A stretch of DNA of 64,000 nucleotides, from contig JAUHZK010000008.1 of the NCBI GenBank assembly GCA_030425645.1, positions 62,001 through 126,000 of the forward strand, read 5' to 3'. Positions within the stretch are counted from its first letter, which is position 1; each line of letters begins with the position of its first letter. This stretch comes from Gammaproteobacteria bacterium (GTDB taxonomy: Bacteria > Pseudomonadota > Gammaproteobacteria > JAPPPA01). Positions 16,774 through 25,526 of this stretch are shown here, one piece after another. Both the position numbers and the translations under genes were made by a program. The notes under the pieces were generated by a model, which was not told the DNA's origin, ran no database searches, and saw only the letters and a program-made list of their open reading frames with translations.

Positions 16774-17748
16774 ATGCACGACATGATGCCACGCCTAGCG
16801 GCTTATGCTTTCCCAGCTATTCGCCGCAGCAAACTAGAAACCCTGCAGGTCAATCTGGGCTATTTATGCAACCAAGTGTGTTTGCATTGCCATGTGAATG
16901 CTGGCCCCAAACGCACCGAACTGATGAGCCGCGAAACGGTGGACCAGCTACTGGCTTACATTGACAAGCAAGCCATCAAAACCCTCGACCTGACCGGCGG
17001 CGCGCCAGAAATGAACCCCGAGTTTAAATACCTTGTGGAGCAAGCACGGCAGCGCGGCGTGCATGTGATCGACCGCTGCAACCTCACCATTTTGCAAGTA
17101 CCGGGTTATGAAGACATGGCTCAGTTTCTGGCAGAACAGCAGGTAGAAATCGTCGCCTCGCTGCCTTGTTACCTAGAAGACAATGTCGACGCGCAGCGCG
17201 GCAAAGGTGTATTTGGCGATAGCATCAAATCACTGCAACAGCTGAACGCTTTGGGCTATGGCGTTGACGGCAGCGGCTTAGAACTGAGCTTGGTTTACAA
17301 CCCACAAGGCCCCAGCCTGCCACCGCCGCAAGAGGCCTTGGAGGCCGACTACAAAGCGCATTTAAAAGCCGAATTCGACATCGTCTTTACGCGCCTGTTC
17401 GCACTCGCCAATTTGCCCGTTCAACGCTTTGGCTCAACCCTTGTGAGCAAAGGCGAATTTGAGCCTTATATGGAAACGCTTAAGGCCTCTCACTCTGACG
17501 ACAATTTAGCTGGCGTGATGTGTCGCAGCACGCTGTCGGTTGACTGGCAGGGTTATGTATACGATTGCGACTTTAACCAAATGTTGAAAATGCCATTGGC
17601 CGCAACACAAGACAGCAACGGCCAAGGCCAAACCCATATTGCCGATTTACTTAGCACCGAGCTAGAAAACAGCCCCATTGCTGTGGCTGGGCATTGCTAT
17701 GGCTGCACCGCCGGACAAGGTTCTTCTTGTGGCGGCGCCTTAAACTAA
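16774..17748 (+). CDS. arsS: Arsenosugar biosynthesis radical SAM protein ArsS
   Basis: Radical SAM enzyme that joins a 5'-deoxyadenosyl group to methylated arsenic, making the arsenosugar precursor. 324 residues. The cluster-binding C-x3-C-x2-C is Cys32, Cys36, Cys39 (CNQVCLHCHVNAGP), followed by LDLTGGAPEMNPEF (GGE-like motif). The C-terminal DUF3641-type region ends in CYGCTAGQGSSCGG, a hallmark of the family. Some relatives carry selenocysteine; no in-frame TGA is present here, so this is the all-cysteine form. arsM follows after 12 bases. Confidence 0.93.
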   Translation: MHDMMPRLAAYAFPAIRRSKLETLQVNLGYLCNQVCLHCHVNAGPKRTELMSRETVDQLLAYIDKQAIKTLDLTGGAPEMNPEFKYLVEQARQRGVHVIDRCNLTILQVPGYEDMAQFLAEQQVEIVASLPCYLEDNVDAQRGKGVFGDSIKSLQQLNALGYGVDGSGLELSLVYNPQGPSLPPPQEALEADYKAHLKAEFDIVFTRLFALANLPVQRFGSTLVSKGEFEPYMETLKASHSDDNLAGVMCRSTLSVDWQGYVYDCDFNQMLKMPLAATQDSNGQGQTHIADLLSTELENSPIAVAGHCYGCTAGQGSSCGGALN

Positions 17749-17760
17749 CGAGAAATTATT

Positions 17761-18876
17761 ATGAAAGTTGATGAGTCAGTCCTCAGCCGCTACTCCGGTG
17801 GTGCCCAAGAACGTGAAGAAGCACTCTGCTGCCCAGTTGATTACGACAAAAGCCTATTAGCACTATTACCAACAGAAATTGTTGAACGTGACTACGGCTG
17901 CGGCGACCCCAGCCGTTATGTGCAAAACGGTGACGTTGTTTTAGACCTTGGCTCTGGCGGCGGCAAAATTTGTTATATGGCAGCCCAATTAGTGGGTGAT
18001 ACCGGCCACGTACATGGCGTTGATATTAATAACGACATGCTCGGCTTAGCTCGCAGCTACCAAGACGAAATGGCCAATAAACTGGGCGGTGACCGCGTGA
18101 CTTTCCATAAAGGCTTTATCCAAGACCTAGCCTTGGATGTGGCCGAGATGGAAGCTTATCTAAGCGCCAAGCCAATCAAAGACGCCGACGACTATTTAGC
18201 ACTAGAACAATGGAAAACCGAGTTCCGCAAAACCACCCCTATGATCGCAGATAACAGCGTCGATCTAGTGGTGAGCAACTGCGTACTTAACCTAGTTAGC
18301 GAAGCCGACCGAGCACAGATGATTAGCGAAATTTACCGGGTACTAAAACCCGGTGGGCGCATTGCCATTTCCGACATCGTTTCTGACCAAACCGTACCGC
18401 AACATTTAAAAGACGATGGCCATCTATGGAGTGGCTGCATCTCCGGCGCTTATCAAGAAAAAGACTTTCTCGATGCCTTCGGCGCAGCCGGTTTTTCCGG
18501 CGTTGCCTATGACAAATGGGACCCCACACCTTGGCAGGTGGTAGAGGGCATTGAGTTCCGCTCGGTCACCATCACCGCCCATAAACGCAGCGATGCCGGC
18601 CGCGCCGATTATGGCCATGCGGTGATTTACACCGGCGCCTATCGCGAGGTTAAAGATGATGACGGCTATCACTACCCCAAAGGTGAACGCATGGCCGTGA
18701 GCAAACGCACTTTTGATTTTCTTACCAGCGGCCCAATGAAAGACGACTTTGTCGGCATTGCTCCGGCCGAAGAAAAAGAGCTAGGTTCCAGCTGCTGCCT
18801 ACCCGGTAAGAAACGCCCTGCCCAAGAAACCCTAGGCGCGACACAGCATAGCCAAACCGCAGCCAGCTGTTGCTAG
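17761..18876 (+). CDS. arsM: Arsenite methyltransferase ArsM (arsenosugar type)
   Basis: SAM-dependent methyltransferase that methylates As(III). 371 residues. The N-terminus has the family phrase EALCCPVDYDKSLL and DYGCGDPSRYV, then methyltransferase motif I LDLGSGGGKICYMA. NCVLNLV with its Cys lies in the central part. The C-terminal third is an extra domain found in ArsS-linked ArsM proteins. It ends with two cysteine pairs (SSCCLPG and AASCC), likely metalloid ligands. It is the last gene of the hydroxylase-arsS-arsM operon. Confidence 0.92.
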   Translation: MKVDESVLSRYSGGAQEREEALCCPVDYDKSLLALLPTEIVERDYGCGDPSRYVQNGDVVLDLGSGGGKICYMAAQLVGDTGHVHGVDINNDMLGLARSYQDEMANKLGGDRVTFHKGFIQDLALDVAEMEAYLSAKPIKDADDYLALEQWKTEFRKTTPMIADNSVDLVVSNCVLNLVSEADRAQMISEIYRVLKPGGRIAISDIVSDQTVPQHLKDDGHLWSGCISGAYQEKDFLDAFGAAGFSGVAYDKWDPTPWQVVEGIEFRSVTITAHKRSDAGRADYGHAVIYTGAYREVKDDDGYHYPKGERMAVSKRTFDFLTSGPMKDDFVGIAPAEEKELGSSCCLPGKKRPAQETLGATQHSQTAASCC

Positions 18877-18907
18877 CCCCAGCCGCGACCGCGGGCACTG
18901 CTAATTC

Positions 18908-18927
18908 GCATTCCTAGTCAGGAATGC
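18908..18927 (+). other. Perfect 8-bp hairpin after arsM
   Basis: GCATTCCT-AGTC-AGGAATGC lies about 30 bases after the arsM stop. No T run follows; it may be a 3'-end stabiliser or a regulator site for the kinase gene downstream. Confidence 0.4.
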
Positions 18928-19002
18928 TAGGCTGTATATCAGGGCAAGCACGGATAGGGGTATCTAGGCGATGAACAAGAAACTGGCTGCAGGGTAACAG
19001 CC

Positions 19003-20595
19003 ATGGATAACAACAACATGCAGGCGCAACAAATGCGCCTGCAGCAGTACCTAGCAGCAAACCAGCCAGAATTATTAGAGTCACTTGCTGAGCTTGTTAA
19101 ATCGCGAGAGGAAGCCCTCAGTTCATCGCAAATGAAGTCTGAGTTCTTGGCCAATATGAGCCACGAAATCCGCACCCCCTTGCATGGTATTGTCGGCACC
19201 ACCGACCTGCTGATGGAAACGGCAGAAAACAAAGAGCAACTCGAGCTCTTGCAGACTCTAAAGATCAGCAACGAAACCTTGCTGCACGTCATCAACGACG
19301 TACTCGATTTTTCCAAGGTCGAACACGGCCAGCTTAAACTCGAAAAACGTAGTTTTGAGCTAGCCGACATCTGCGACAGCGTTGTGCAGTTATTTCAAGG
19401 CACCGCACAGGACAAGCGACTAGAACTAATCAGTGACTACTCGCCGCAGCCACTGCCACGCATCGTCGGCGACCCGCTACGCTTACGGCAAATCATCTCC
19501 AACCTCGTTTCCAATGCCCTCAAGTTCACTTTGCAGGGCAGCGTTAGTCTTAGCGTAGTCGTGGCCGATGAATGCATCCGCATTACGGTCACGGACACGG
19601 GCATAGGGATTAGCGAAGCCTCTCAACAAACACTATTTGATCCGTTTACCCAAGCAGATCAGTCCACCACCAAACGCTATGGCGGTAGCGGCCTAGGGCT
19701 CGCTATCTGCGCGCAATTCGCTACGCTGATGGGCGGTAGCATTGAAGTTGAAAGCCAAACCAACCAAGGCTCGACTTTTACCGTCACCTTGCCGCTGACG
19801 TTAGCGCAAGACAAAGCCCCGGCGGCGGCACCAGCCAACGGCGACCTCTCCCTGCCGCAACACCCCTGGATATTGCTAGTCGACGACAATGCCATTAATC
19901 GCAAAGTCGGTACTCGACTGATTGAATCCCTAGGTTGCAGCGTAATGCTCGCCGGAAGTGGCCCAGAGGCCATTAGTGCCTGTAGAGAAAACCAGTTCAG
20001 CGCCGTCTTGATGGACATCCAAATGCCCGAAATGGACGGCGTAGAAGCGATGCATGCCATTCGAGCCCTAGCAGAAAATACAGCACCGATTATCGCGCTA
20101 ACCGCCTATGCTTCGATCGGCGACAGAGACCGCTATCTTAGTGCCGGCTTTGACGACTATTTAGAAAAGCCACTGAAGAAAAAACGCTTATGGGAGGCGC
20201 TTAGCCACTGCATCTCTACGCCAGACAACGAAAACAAAGACGCGCTTACGAACATTCAGCAAATGCCCGTGCTCAACCAACATGCCTACGAGGAGTTTGT
20301 TGAGCTAATGGATGAGGAAGCGCCCGGCTTGATAGAACGATTCCAACTAGACATGGACGATGCCTGTAAAGAAATTGCAGCACTTGCCCATCAAGCACCG
20401 GACGAATGCAGCAAAGTCGCCCACAAACTGAAATCTTCAGCCGGTTATATCGGTGCCGAACGCATGCGCGGTATGTTTGAATGGCTAGAGCTAGAAATGA
20501 CTAACGCCGACAAGCCGCAACAACAAGCGGCACTGACCTTAGCCGAAGAAACAGCGGCAGCTACTGCCGCCGCTTTACAAGCGCCCCTAGCCTAA
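19003..20595 (+). CDS. Cytosolic hybrid histidine kinase (HisKA-HATPase-REC-HPt)
   Basis: 530-residue hybrid sensor kinase with no transmembrane segment and only about 45 residues (coiled-coil-like) before the kinase core, so no evident sensor domain. The H-box is SHEIRTPLHG (His54), followed by the N box (ISNLVSNALKFT), DTGIGI and GGSGLGLAI. The receiver domain carries Asp338 (VLMDIQMPEMDG) and the C-terminal HPt domain His474 (AHKLKSSAGYIG). It probably receives its signal by protein contact. No response-regulator partner lies next to it. Confidence 0.92.
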   Translation: MDNNNMQAQQMRLQQYLAANQPELLESLAELVKSREEALSSSQMKSEFLANMSHEIRTPLHGIVGTTDLLMETAENKEQLELLQTLKISNETLLHVINDVLDFSKVEHGQLKLEKRSFELADICDSVVQLFQGTAQDKRLELISDYSPQPLPRIVGDPLRLRQIISNLVSNALKFTLQGSVSLSVVVADECIRITVTDTGIGISEASQQTLFDPFTQADQSTTKRYGGSGLGLAICAQFATLMGGSIEVESQTNQGSTFTVTLPLTLAQDKAPAAAPANGDLSLPQHPWILLVDDNAINRKVGTRLIESLGCSVMLAGSGPEAISACRENQFSAVLMDIQMPEMDGVEAMHAIRALAENTAPIIALTAYASIGDRDRYLSAGFDDYLEKPLKKKRLWEALSHCISTPDNENKDALTNIQQMPVLNQHAYEEFVELMDEEAPGLIERFQLDMDDACKEIAALAHQAPDECSKVAHKLKSSAGYIGAERMRGMFEWLELEMTNADKPQQQAALTLAEETAAATAAALQAPLA

Positions 20596-20629
20596 ATACT
20601 GGGCCCCAAATGGAGCCCGGAAGAGAGAT

Positions 20630-21160
20630 CTAGGGTTCCAGCTTGGCTTTCAACTGTTGCAGGCCTATTTCAAAGTCTTTGCGCATTATTGGCTCATAGA
20701 ACTTCATCATTAAACGAGCGACAGGGTTGTTGCCCGACTCACCCCAGCAGGCCCAACTAACCCCGACACTAGCTCCGTCTACCAAGTCAAAGCCACAGTC
20801 CATTTCAAACTCACCTTCATCCATGGTCACGCTATAACGCAGGCTTTCATTTGCGATCGACTGGTGAATCGCGACTTCACCGTGCATAGCACCGTCAAAC
20901 CATTGATAGCGAGCGCCTTCACCGGACTCGGGACCACTAAAGCCAATCTGCAACTCAGGGTATAACTCGCTATTCCAGGCTGTCCAAGTAGGCCAGTTTT
21001 TCAGTGTATTAAGCTGCTCAAACACCTTAGAGACCGGCGCCTGAATCTCAATACTCGTTTCGCTGCGCCACTGTGACGGCGTCAGAAAGCCACCAATCAA
21101 AACCGCCGCAATAAAAGCGGTTACCAATACGAGAACAATGCGAAATACACGTTGGATCAT
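20630..21160 (-). CDS. SRPBCC (START-like) family protein, membrane-anchored
   Basis: 176 residues with one N-terminal transmembrane segment (VLVTAFIAAVLIGGF) followed by a polyketide-cyclase/SRPBCC fold (SETSIEIQAPVSKVFEQLN, then WTAWNSELYPELQIG). Such proteins bind small hydrophobic ligands; this one is unassigned. Its start overlaps the msrB stop by four bases (ATGA), so it is coupled to msrB. Confidence 0.82.
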   Translation of the reverse strand: MIQRVFRIVLVLVTAFIAAVLIGGFLTPSQWRSETSIEIQAPVSKVFEQLNTLKNWPTWTAWNSELYPELQIGFSGPESGEGARYQWFDGAMHGEVAIHQSIANESLRYSVTMDEGEFEMDCGFDLVDGASVGVSWACWGESGNNPVARLMMKFYEPIMRKDFEIGLQQLKAKLEP

Positions 21161-21558
21161 GACGACTCTTTAGCTTCAAACGATAAAGAAGCAGAGTTTA
21201 TACAATATCGCTGGCCTGTTGGTTGCGGACCATCAGGAAAGACATGCCCAAGGTGCGATTCGCAGCGGTTGCAATGGACTTCGGTGCGCCGCATAAACAA
21301 GCTCCGATCTTCTTTGGTAGCCACTGCTTCAGCATCATTCGGCTGGTAAAAGCTCGGCCAGCCAGTGCCGGAATCAAACTTGGTATCGGCGTCAAACAAT
21401 TCTGCACCACAGGCAACACAGCGGTATATACCGGCATCTTTTTTGTCCCAGTAATCACCACTAAAGGCAGGCTCGGTGCCGTGTTTGCGGCAAACCCGAT
21501 ACTGCTCTTCGGTCAGCTGCTGACGCCATTCGGCATCTGATTTCTTTAGCTTTTCCAT
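21157..21558 (-). CDS. msrB: Peptide-methionine (R)-S-oxide reductase
   Basis: Repairs methionine-R-sulfoxide in proteins. 133 residues. Zinc is held by Cys47/Cys50 (CVAC) and Cys96/Cys99 (CNRC); the catalytic cysteine is Cys119 in RYCINSASL; SGTGWPSFYQP binds substrate. No selenocysteine. Cytosolic form with no signal peptide. The downstream SRPBCC gene overlaps its stop. Confidence 0.96.
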   Translation of the reverse strand: MEKLKKSDAEWRQQLTEEQYRVCRKHGTEPAFSGDYWDKKDAGIYRCVACGAELFDADTKFDSGTGWPSFYQPNDAEAVATKEDRSLFMRRTEVHCNRCESHLGHVFPDGPQPTGQRYCINSASLSFEAKESS

Positions 21559-21572
21559 TTTCTCTATCCCAT

Positions 21573-21606
21573 AAAAAAAGCGCGATCATCAGACCGCGCT
21601 TTTTTA
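21573..21606 (-). terminator. Intrinsic terminator after the LolA-like gene
   Basis: A run of A, then GCGCG (21580-21584), a 10-base loop, then CGCGC (21595-21599) and a run of T: symmetric, so it can act on either strand. On the minus strand it ends transcripts of the gene finishing at 21629 and separates it from msrB. Confidence 0.85.
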
Positions 21607-21628
21607 ATAACGTTCCGAAGAGCGATTC

Positions 21629-22408
21629 TTAACGCATCCGGCGTAAAGCTGCCTCGGTAAAGTCACCATCTTTAGCACCAGTCTGGAAATCAATTTTTTC
21701 CCAACTCATAGTAGTGCTTTTGCCAGTTTGGTGGTTAACCATATCCAACTGGTGCGGACGCCAGTATTTATCCAAATACTGCTTGTAGTCGCTCATTACC
21801 AACGTCTTTAGATGCGACTTTTTACGATCGTAGTATTCGACTTTGTAGATGCGGTATTCGGCTTGGTCTAAATACGTCACCTGACGGGTGTAACCCGAGT
21901 TTTTATCGACAGGGAAACGCTCTAGAACATAAATTTTTTCACCGTTCATTTCGTCTTCACGAACGAAGTTGTAGGTGTACTTCTCGATTTCCTGAGAACT
22001 CAAATCCTCATAGGAAAACTCTGAACCCATAAACGGGCCAGATTTGTTACGCGAAGCAATACGCTTAACGCGTTTTACAGCCGGTAGGTATAACCACTGG
22101 TCATCGTCACCCACTTTATGCGAGTGAGTTAGCAGCGCGGTACCACGAATATCCTTCGGCTCATCAAAAATCACGATGCCTTTGTCACCGTCTTCTTGCA
22201 CTTCCAAGCTCTTGATACGCATTTGACGTACCGATTCTTTACCAGCCTTATTGCGCAACACCATACGTGCTAACGACTCAGTATCACCCCAACCAATATT
22301 GGTGGCTTCGGCGGCTTTAGCAATTTCTAGGCCACGCTCCGGCGAGGCATATGCAGTAGCCGACAACATCACAGTTGCTGCCGCTACAGCGGAAATAATG
22401 TTACGCAT
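21629..22408 (-). CDS. Outer membrane lipoprotein-sorting (LolA-like) protein
   Basis: Exported protein of 259 residues with signal peptide MRNIISAVAAATVMLSATAYA. I start at 22408, not at the longer frame, because the ATG follows a strong Shine-Dalgarno (AAAGGA) and begins the signal peptide. The body (VLRNKAGKESVRQMRIKSLE, KVGDDDQWLYLPAVKRVKRI, MGSEFSYEDLS) is the COG2834-like family usually coded beside MMPL/RND pumps, where it is thought to shuttle lipids through the periplasm. The likely partner here is the MMPL protein at 28552-30873, separated by about 6 kb. Confidence 0.88.
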   Translation of the reverse strand: MRNIISAVAAATVMLSATAYASPERGLEIAKAAEATNIGWGDTESLARMVLRNKAGKESVRQMRIKSLEVQEDGDKGIVIFDEPKDIRGTALLTHSHKVGDDDQWLYLPAVKRVKRIASRNKSGPFMGSEFSYEDLSSQEIEKYTYNFVREDEMNGEKIYVLERFPVDKNSGYTRQVTYLDQAEYRIYKVEYYDRKKSHLKTLVMSDYKQYLDKYWRPHQLDMVNHQTGKSTTMSWEKIDFQTGAKDGDFTEAALRRMR

Positions 22409-22579
22409 TATGTTGTCCTTTAATGTACGTATAACTCCAGCCCGACACCCTGCCATGAATTGAGCAACGGCTCAATGACCGCAAGCGCCATTACTTCGTT
22501 TCAAATGCGAAGCGCTGGGGAACAGTAAATAGACCCGCCAAGCTCATTAAAAATCCCTGACGACAGAAATAATCTCGGT

Positions 22580-25144
22580 TTACAACAGCTGTAAGTTCAA
22601 TTCTATTTGCGTCGACTGGCTATCACCGATTCGCAACTCAGCCGTTGGACTACCGCCAGCATATGCGCACAGCTCGCCAAGCTCGCAATATTGCCCATCG
22701 CCATCTAGGTCGGTAGAGGCGCGTAACAAATAGAGACCGGCTGGCACAAGGTCACTGGCTAGAACAAAACGGCGTGCCGCGTCCGGCTCAGCATAGGCCT
22801 GATACACCAAACGCTGATTTAACGCATCGTAGAACCGCAACCACAACTTAGCGATACCAGTTGCACGACCACTCGCCAGCCGGTTATGTGCCGACAACGG
22901 CACTACAATTTGGCGCTCTGCATTTGAGAAGCGCAGCACGTCGCTGCGACTGGCCTCACCCAGACGATCACGATCCACCTCAATGCGCCAGCGACCATAG
23001 CCATCAGTGGTTTCAAGTTGGCTAACGGCAACCCACGCCGGCGCATAGGTAAGCTGCAGCTTAGGCGCGTTAGGGTTACTGCTATAGATATCCACTTCGA
23101 GAGCATCCAACAGCGCACCGAAGTTAGCTTCGCTTGGCGTCGCCAAAATACGCTTAGGTTGCAGCACGGAAATATCACCACCCACTTGCACCAGCGCCGT
23201 CTGTACCGCGCGGCTGGCGTCTAGTAATCCAGCCCCGTAATAGTCATCGTTACCGGGTAGGCCAATGTCCCGGCTTAGGCGACCGTCTTCGATTAGGGAA
23301 TCGACAGCAGCCGGGGTTATATCCGGCCAAACGGAATACATTAAGGCGATCACGGCGGCGACAAATGGCGCTGCCTGTGAGCTACCCTGCATCCGCGTAG
23401 TGCCATATTGCCACTGGCCGTCGACAAAATAGCCATTCAAGCTAGTAACCGTTCTAGCGCCATTATCGGCGGCGAGGTCACCGCCGGGGGCTGCCAGGTC
23501 AACCGCGCTGCCGTAATTGGAGTAACTACTTAACTGCTGAAAACTACCTACCGACGACACAATCACCATACCGGGCACGCCGCTAACAGCGGCCGCATCG
23601 TAACTATGACGGCGCGAATCGTTGCCCGCCGCCCAAACAACGGTGGTGCCTGCTTCGGTCACTTCTTCTAAGGTTTGCAACAGCGCCACATTGCTGCCAT
23701 AAGGTAGCTGCAACGATAAGTTGGCGACTTCTGCCTGTTTGCGGGGCAGACTTCCTGATGCATTAGGCAAACCAGCGGCATAACGTAAGGCCTGCAGAAT
23801 ATCGCCCAATGATCCACATAAGCAGTCAGCCATTACTCGTAACGGCAGCAGGCGGGCATCCGGCGCAACACCAGCAATATAGCCATTATTATTACGAGCC
23901 GCGGCAATAATACCGGCCACGTGACTGCCATGATGCAGCTCCAGGTCCGCACTGGCGGCAACATCGTCATCGCCATCAACAAAGTCGTAACCCACTTCCA
24001 TCTGGCCTTGTAAATCCGGGTGGTTAGGCAAGAACGCCGTATCCAGTACCGCTACCGTCACCCCAGCACCGGTGCTCGATGGCCAAGCGCCTTCAACATC
24101 AATCATTTCCGCCGCCCACTGTTTCGAAGCATCGCTGTCGTTAACGGTTTCTAGGCCACTGCTATATAAAATTTGGTCCGGCTCTACCGTCAATACGCCA
24201 TCAACGGATTCAAGCGCTCGGGCGTGCATCAAGGTGTCATAACCACGACGCACCGCCGCGTTGCGAATACGCGCACGACGTTCAAGATTGTTTTTATGTC
24301 GCTGACCCAACAGACGGCTCGGCAAACCATGCGCTAGCTTCGCGGCAACACCCTTGACCGCCACCTTAGGCGCATCCACGTCCATTGCCACTGCTACGGT
24401 GTGCGGCATCACTGCACCGGCGTGATCAATGGTCGTCACAATTAGCTGACCAGGAATAAGCTGATCATGAATACTAAAGCTCGCGGCTCGTTGTAGGTTG
24501 AGCGCGGGCAACTCGCCTAACGGCAAAAAGTCCAAGCGATATTTAACTAGCCCATCAGCAATGCCGGTGGCATAGGCAACCTCAACATAGTAACGACCAC
24601 TTTCCGGCACTCTCACCCCCTCAAGCGCGGCCGGCCCCATACCTGCGGTTTGCAGTTGCATATCCATGTCATAAAGAAAGATATCGGCATTCGCCACGGT
24701 TGGTTCTGTCGCTTGCAAGGTCAACCACTGCCCAGCGTTGAGTTCAACCAGAAAGAAGTCCTTATTGTCTTCCTCATCCGGTTTAACTACGCCCAGTACG
24801 GTTGTTTCGCCGTCTAAGTTAAATGCCGTGAAAGGGCTGTCGTTGTCATCAGAACGGCTGGCATCGGTATCATCAAGATAAAGGTTTTCACCATCCCCTA
24901 TCACACCATCAGGCAACCACATGGTGGCGACAAAGCGCTCTTGAGCAATCACTGGCGGCGCCGCTACAGGTTCATCGACCACCGTAATCGTCGCCTGCTC
25001 TGGCTCCATGGCGTCGCCACTTTGTTCTGCATCACCGCCGCCCCCGCCGCCACAGGCCACAACCGCGGCGCTTAACGACATAATTTTGGCAATACTCCAT
25101 ATGCTTTGCGCAGGCGCGCAAAGATTCTCCGTGAACCCTTTCAT
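22580..25144 (-). CDS. Subtilisin-like S8 serine peptidase, lipoprotein (paralogue)
   Basis: 854 residues from the ATG at 25144 (MKGFTENL), chosen over a frame 64 codons longer because it has a GGGGA ribosome site and begins the signal peptide. The lipobox is VVAC, followed by a glycine run and an acidic linker. A PPC-like beta domain precedes the S8 domain, whose triad is Asp in VLDTAFLPNHPD, His in HGSHVAGI and Ser in GSSQAAPFVA. The CLCGSL segment and the terminal DLDGDGQYCELGELCAY match the first S8 lipoprotein (7401-9986); the two are clear paralogues. Its leader is structured too. Confidence 0.92.
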   Translation of the reverse strand: MKGFTENLCAPAQSIWSIAKIMSLSAAVVACGGGGGGDAEQSGDAMEPEQATITVVDEPVAAPPVIAQERFVATMWLPDGVIGDGENLYLDDTDASRSDDNDSPFTAFNLDGETTVLGVVKPDEEDNKDFFLVELNAGQWLTLQATEPTVANADIFLYDMDMQLQTAGMGPAALEGVRVPESGRYYVEVAYATGIADGLVKYRLDFLPLGELPALNLQRAASFSIHDQLIPGQLIVTTIDHAGAVMPHTVAVAMDVDAPKVAVKGVAAKLAHGLPSRLLGQRHKNNLERRARIRNAAVRRGYDTLMHARALESVDGVLTVEPDQILYSSGLETVNDSDASKQWAAEMIDVEGAWPSSTGAGVTVAVLDTAFLPNHPDLQGQMEVGYDFVDGDDDVAASADLELHHGSHVAGIIAAARNNNGYIAGVAPDARLLPLRVMADCLCGSLGDILQALRYAAGLPNASGSLPRKQAEVANLSLQLPYGSNVALLQTLEEVTEAGTTVVWAAGNDSRRHSYDAAAVSGVPGMVIVSSVGSFQQLSSYSNYGSAVDLAAPGGDLAADNGARTVTSLNGYFVDGQWQYGTTRMQGSSQAAPFVAAVIALMYSVWPDITPAAVDSLIEDGRLSRDIGLPGNDDYYGAGLLDASRAVQTALVQVGGDISVLQPKRILATPSEANFGALLDALEVDIYSSNPNAPKLQLTYAPAWVAVSQLETTDGYGRWRIEVDRDRLGEASRSDVLRFSNAERQIVVPLSAHNRLASGRATGIAKLWLRFYDALNQRLVYQAYAEPDAARRFVLASDLVPAGLYLLRASTDLDGDGQYCELGELCAYAGGSPTAELRIGDSQSTQIELNLQLL

Positions 25145-25526
25145 AATGTTTCCCCGTGAAGCTTTATTGCTTCTTCTATGCAGATCTTTCACAACCCCGT
25201 GAGACCTGCTTTCTGTGAACCGTGAAATCACTATGGCAACAAAAACTAGCGACTCCCATAGCCAGTCAACCCTACGGTTAGTTTTTGCAGCCCGATGGTC
25301 GAAAGCCTGACCAACGCAAAGAGGAGCGAAAAGCATTTACCGATAAACGGTAAACGCCTAAAAACAACTTAATTAATGGCTAAACATTGTCTGATCGCCC
25401 GGCTTACGGCATAGTGTGCACTGCAACATAACCACCCCGAGATGACTCCGAAAGCATTGCTGCATATAGCTAAATGCCGTTAGTCCTCGTCCGGGCTGCC
25501 AGCTAGATTTCAAACAAAGGCCTTTT
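25145..25526 (-). promoter_or_regulatory. Divergent gap: structured leader of the S8 gene and promoter region of minC
   Basis: No gene is credible in these 382 bases. On the minus strand CAAAAACTA / TAGTTTTTG (25279-25287 with 25240-25248) form a perfect 9-bp stem enclosing ACC-GTAG-GGT and GACT-9-AGTC, which is a possible three-way junction. Nearer the start, GCAGGTCT / AGATCTGC pair with one G-U. The minC half shows nothing distinct beyond an AAAGG six bases before the GTG start. Confidence 0.4.

Noticed and set aside
16774-17748. Selenocysteine in ArsS
   Set aside because: All conserved positions are cysteine and the frame has no internal TGA.
18971-18997. Eight-codon ATG frame before the hybrid kinase gene (MNKKLAAG)
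   Set aside because: Could be an upstream leader peptide but is too short to support from sequence alone, and no attenuator structure accompanies it.
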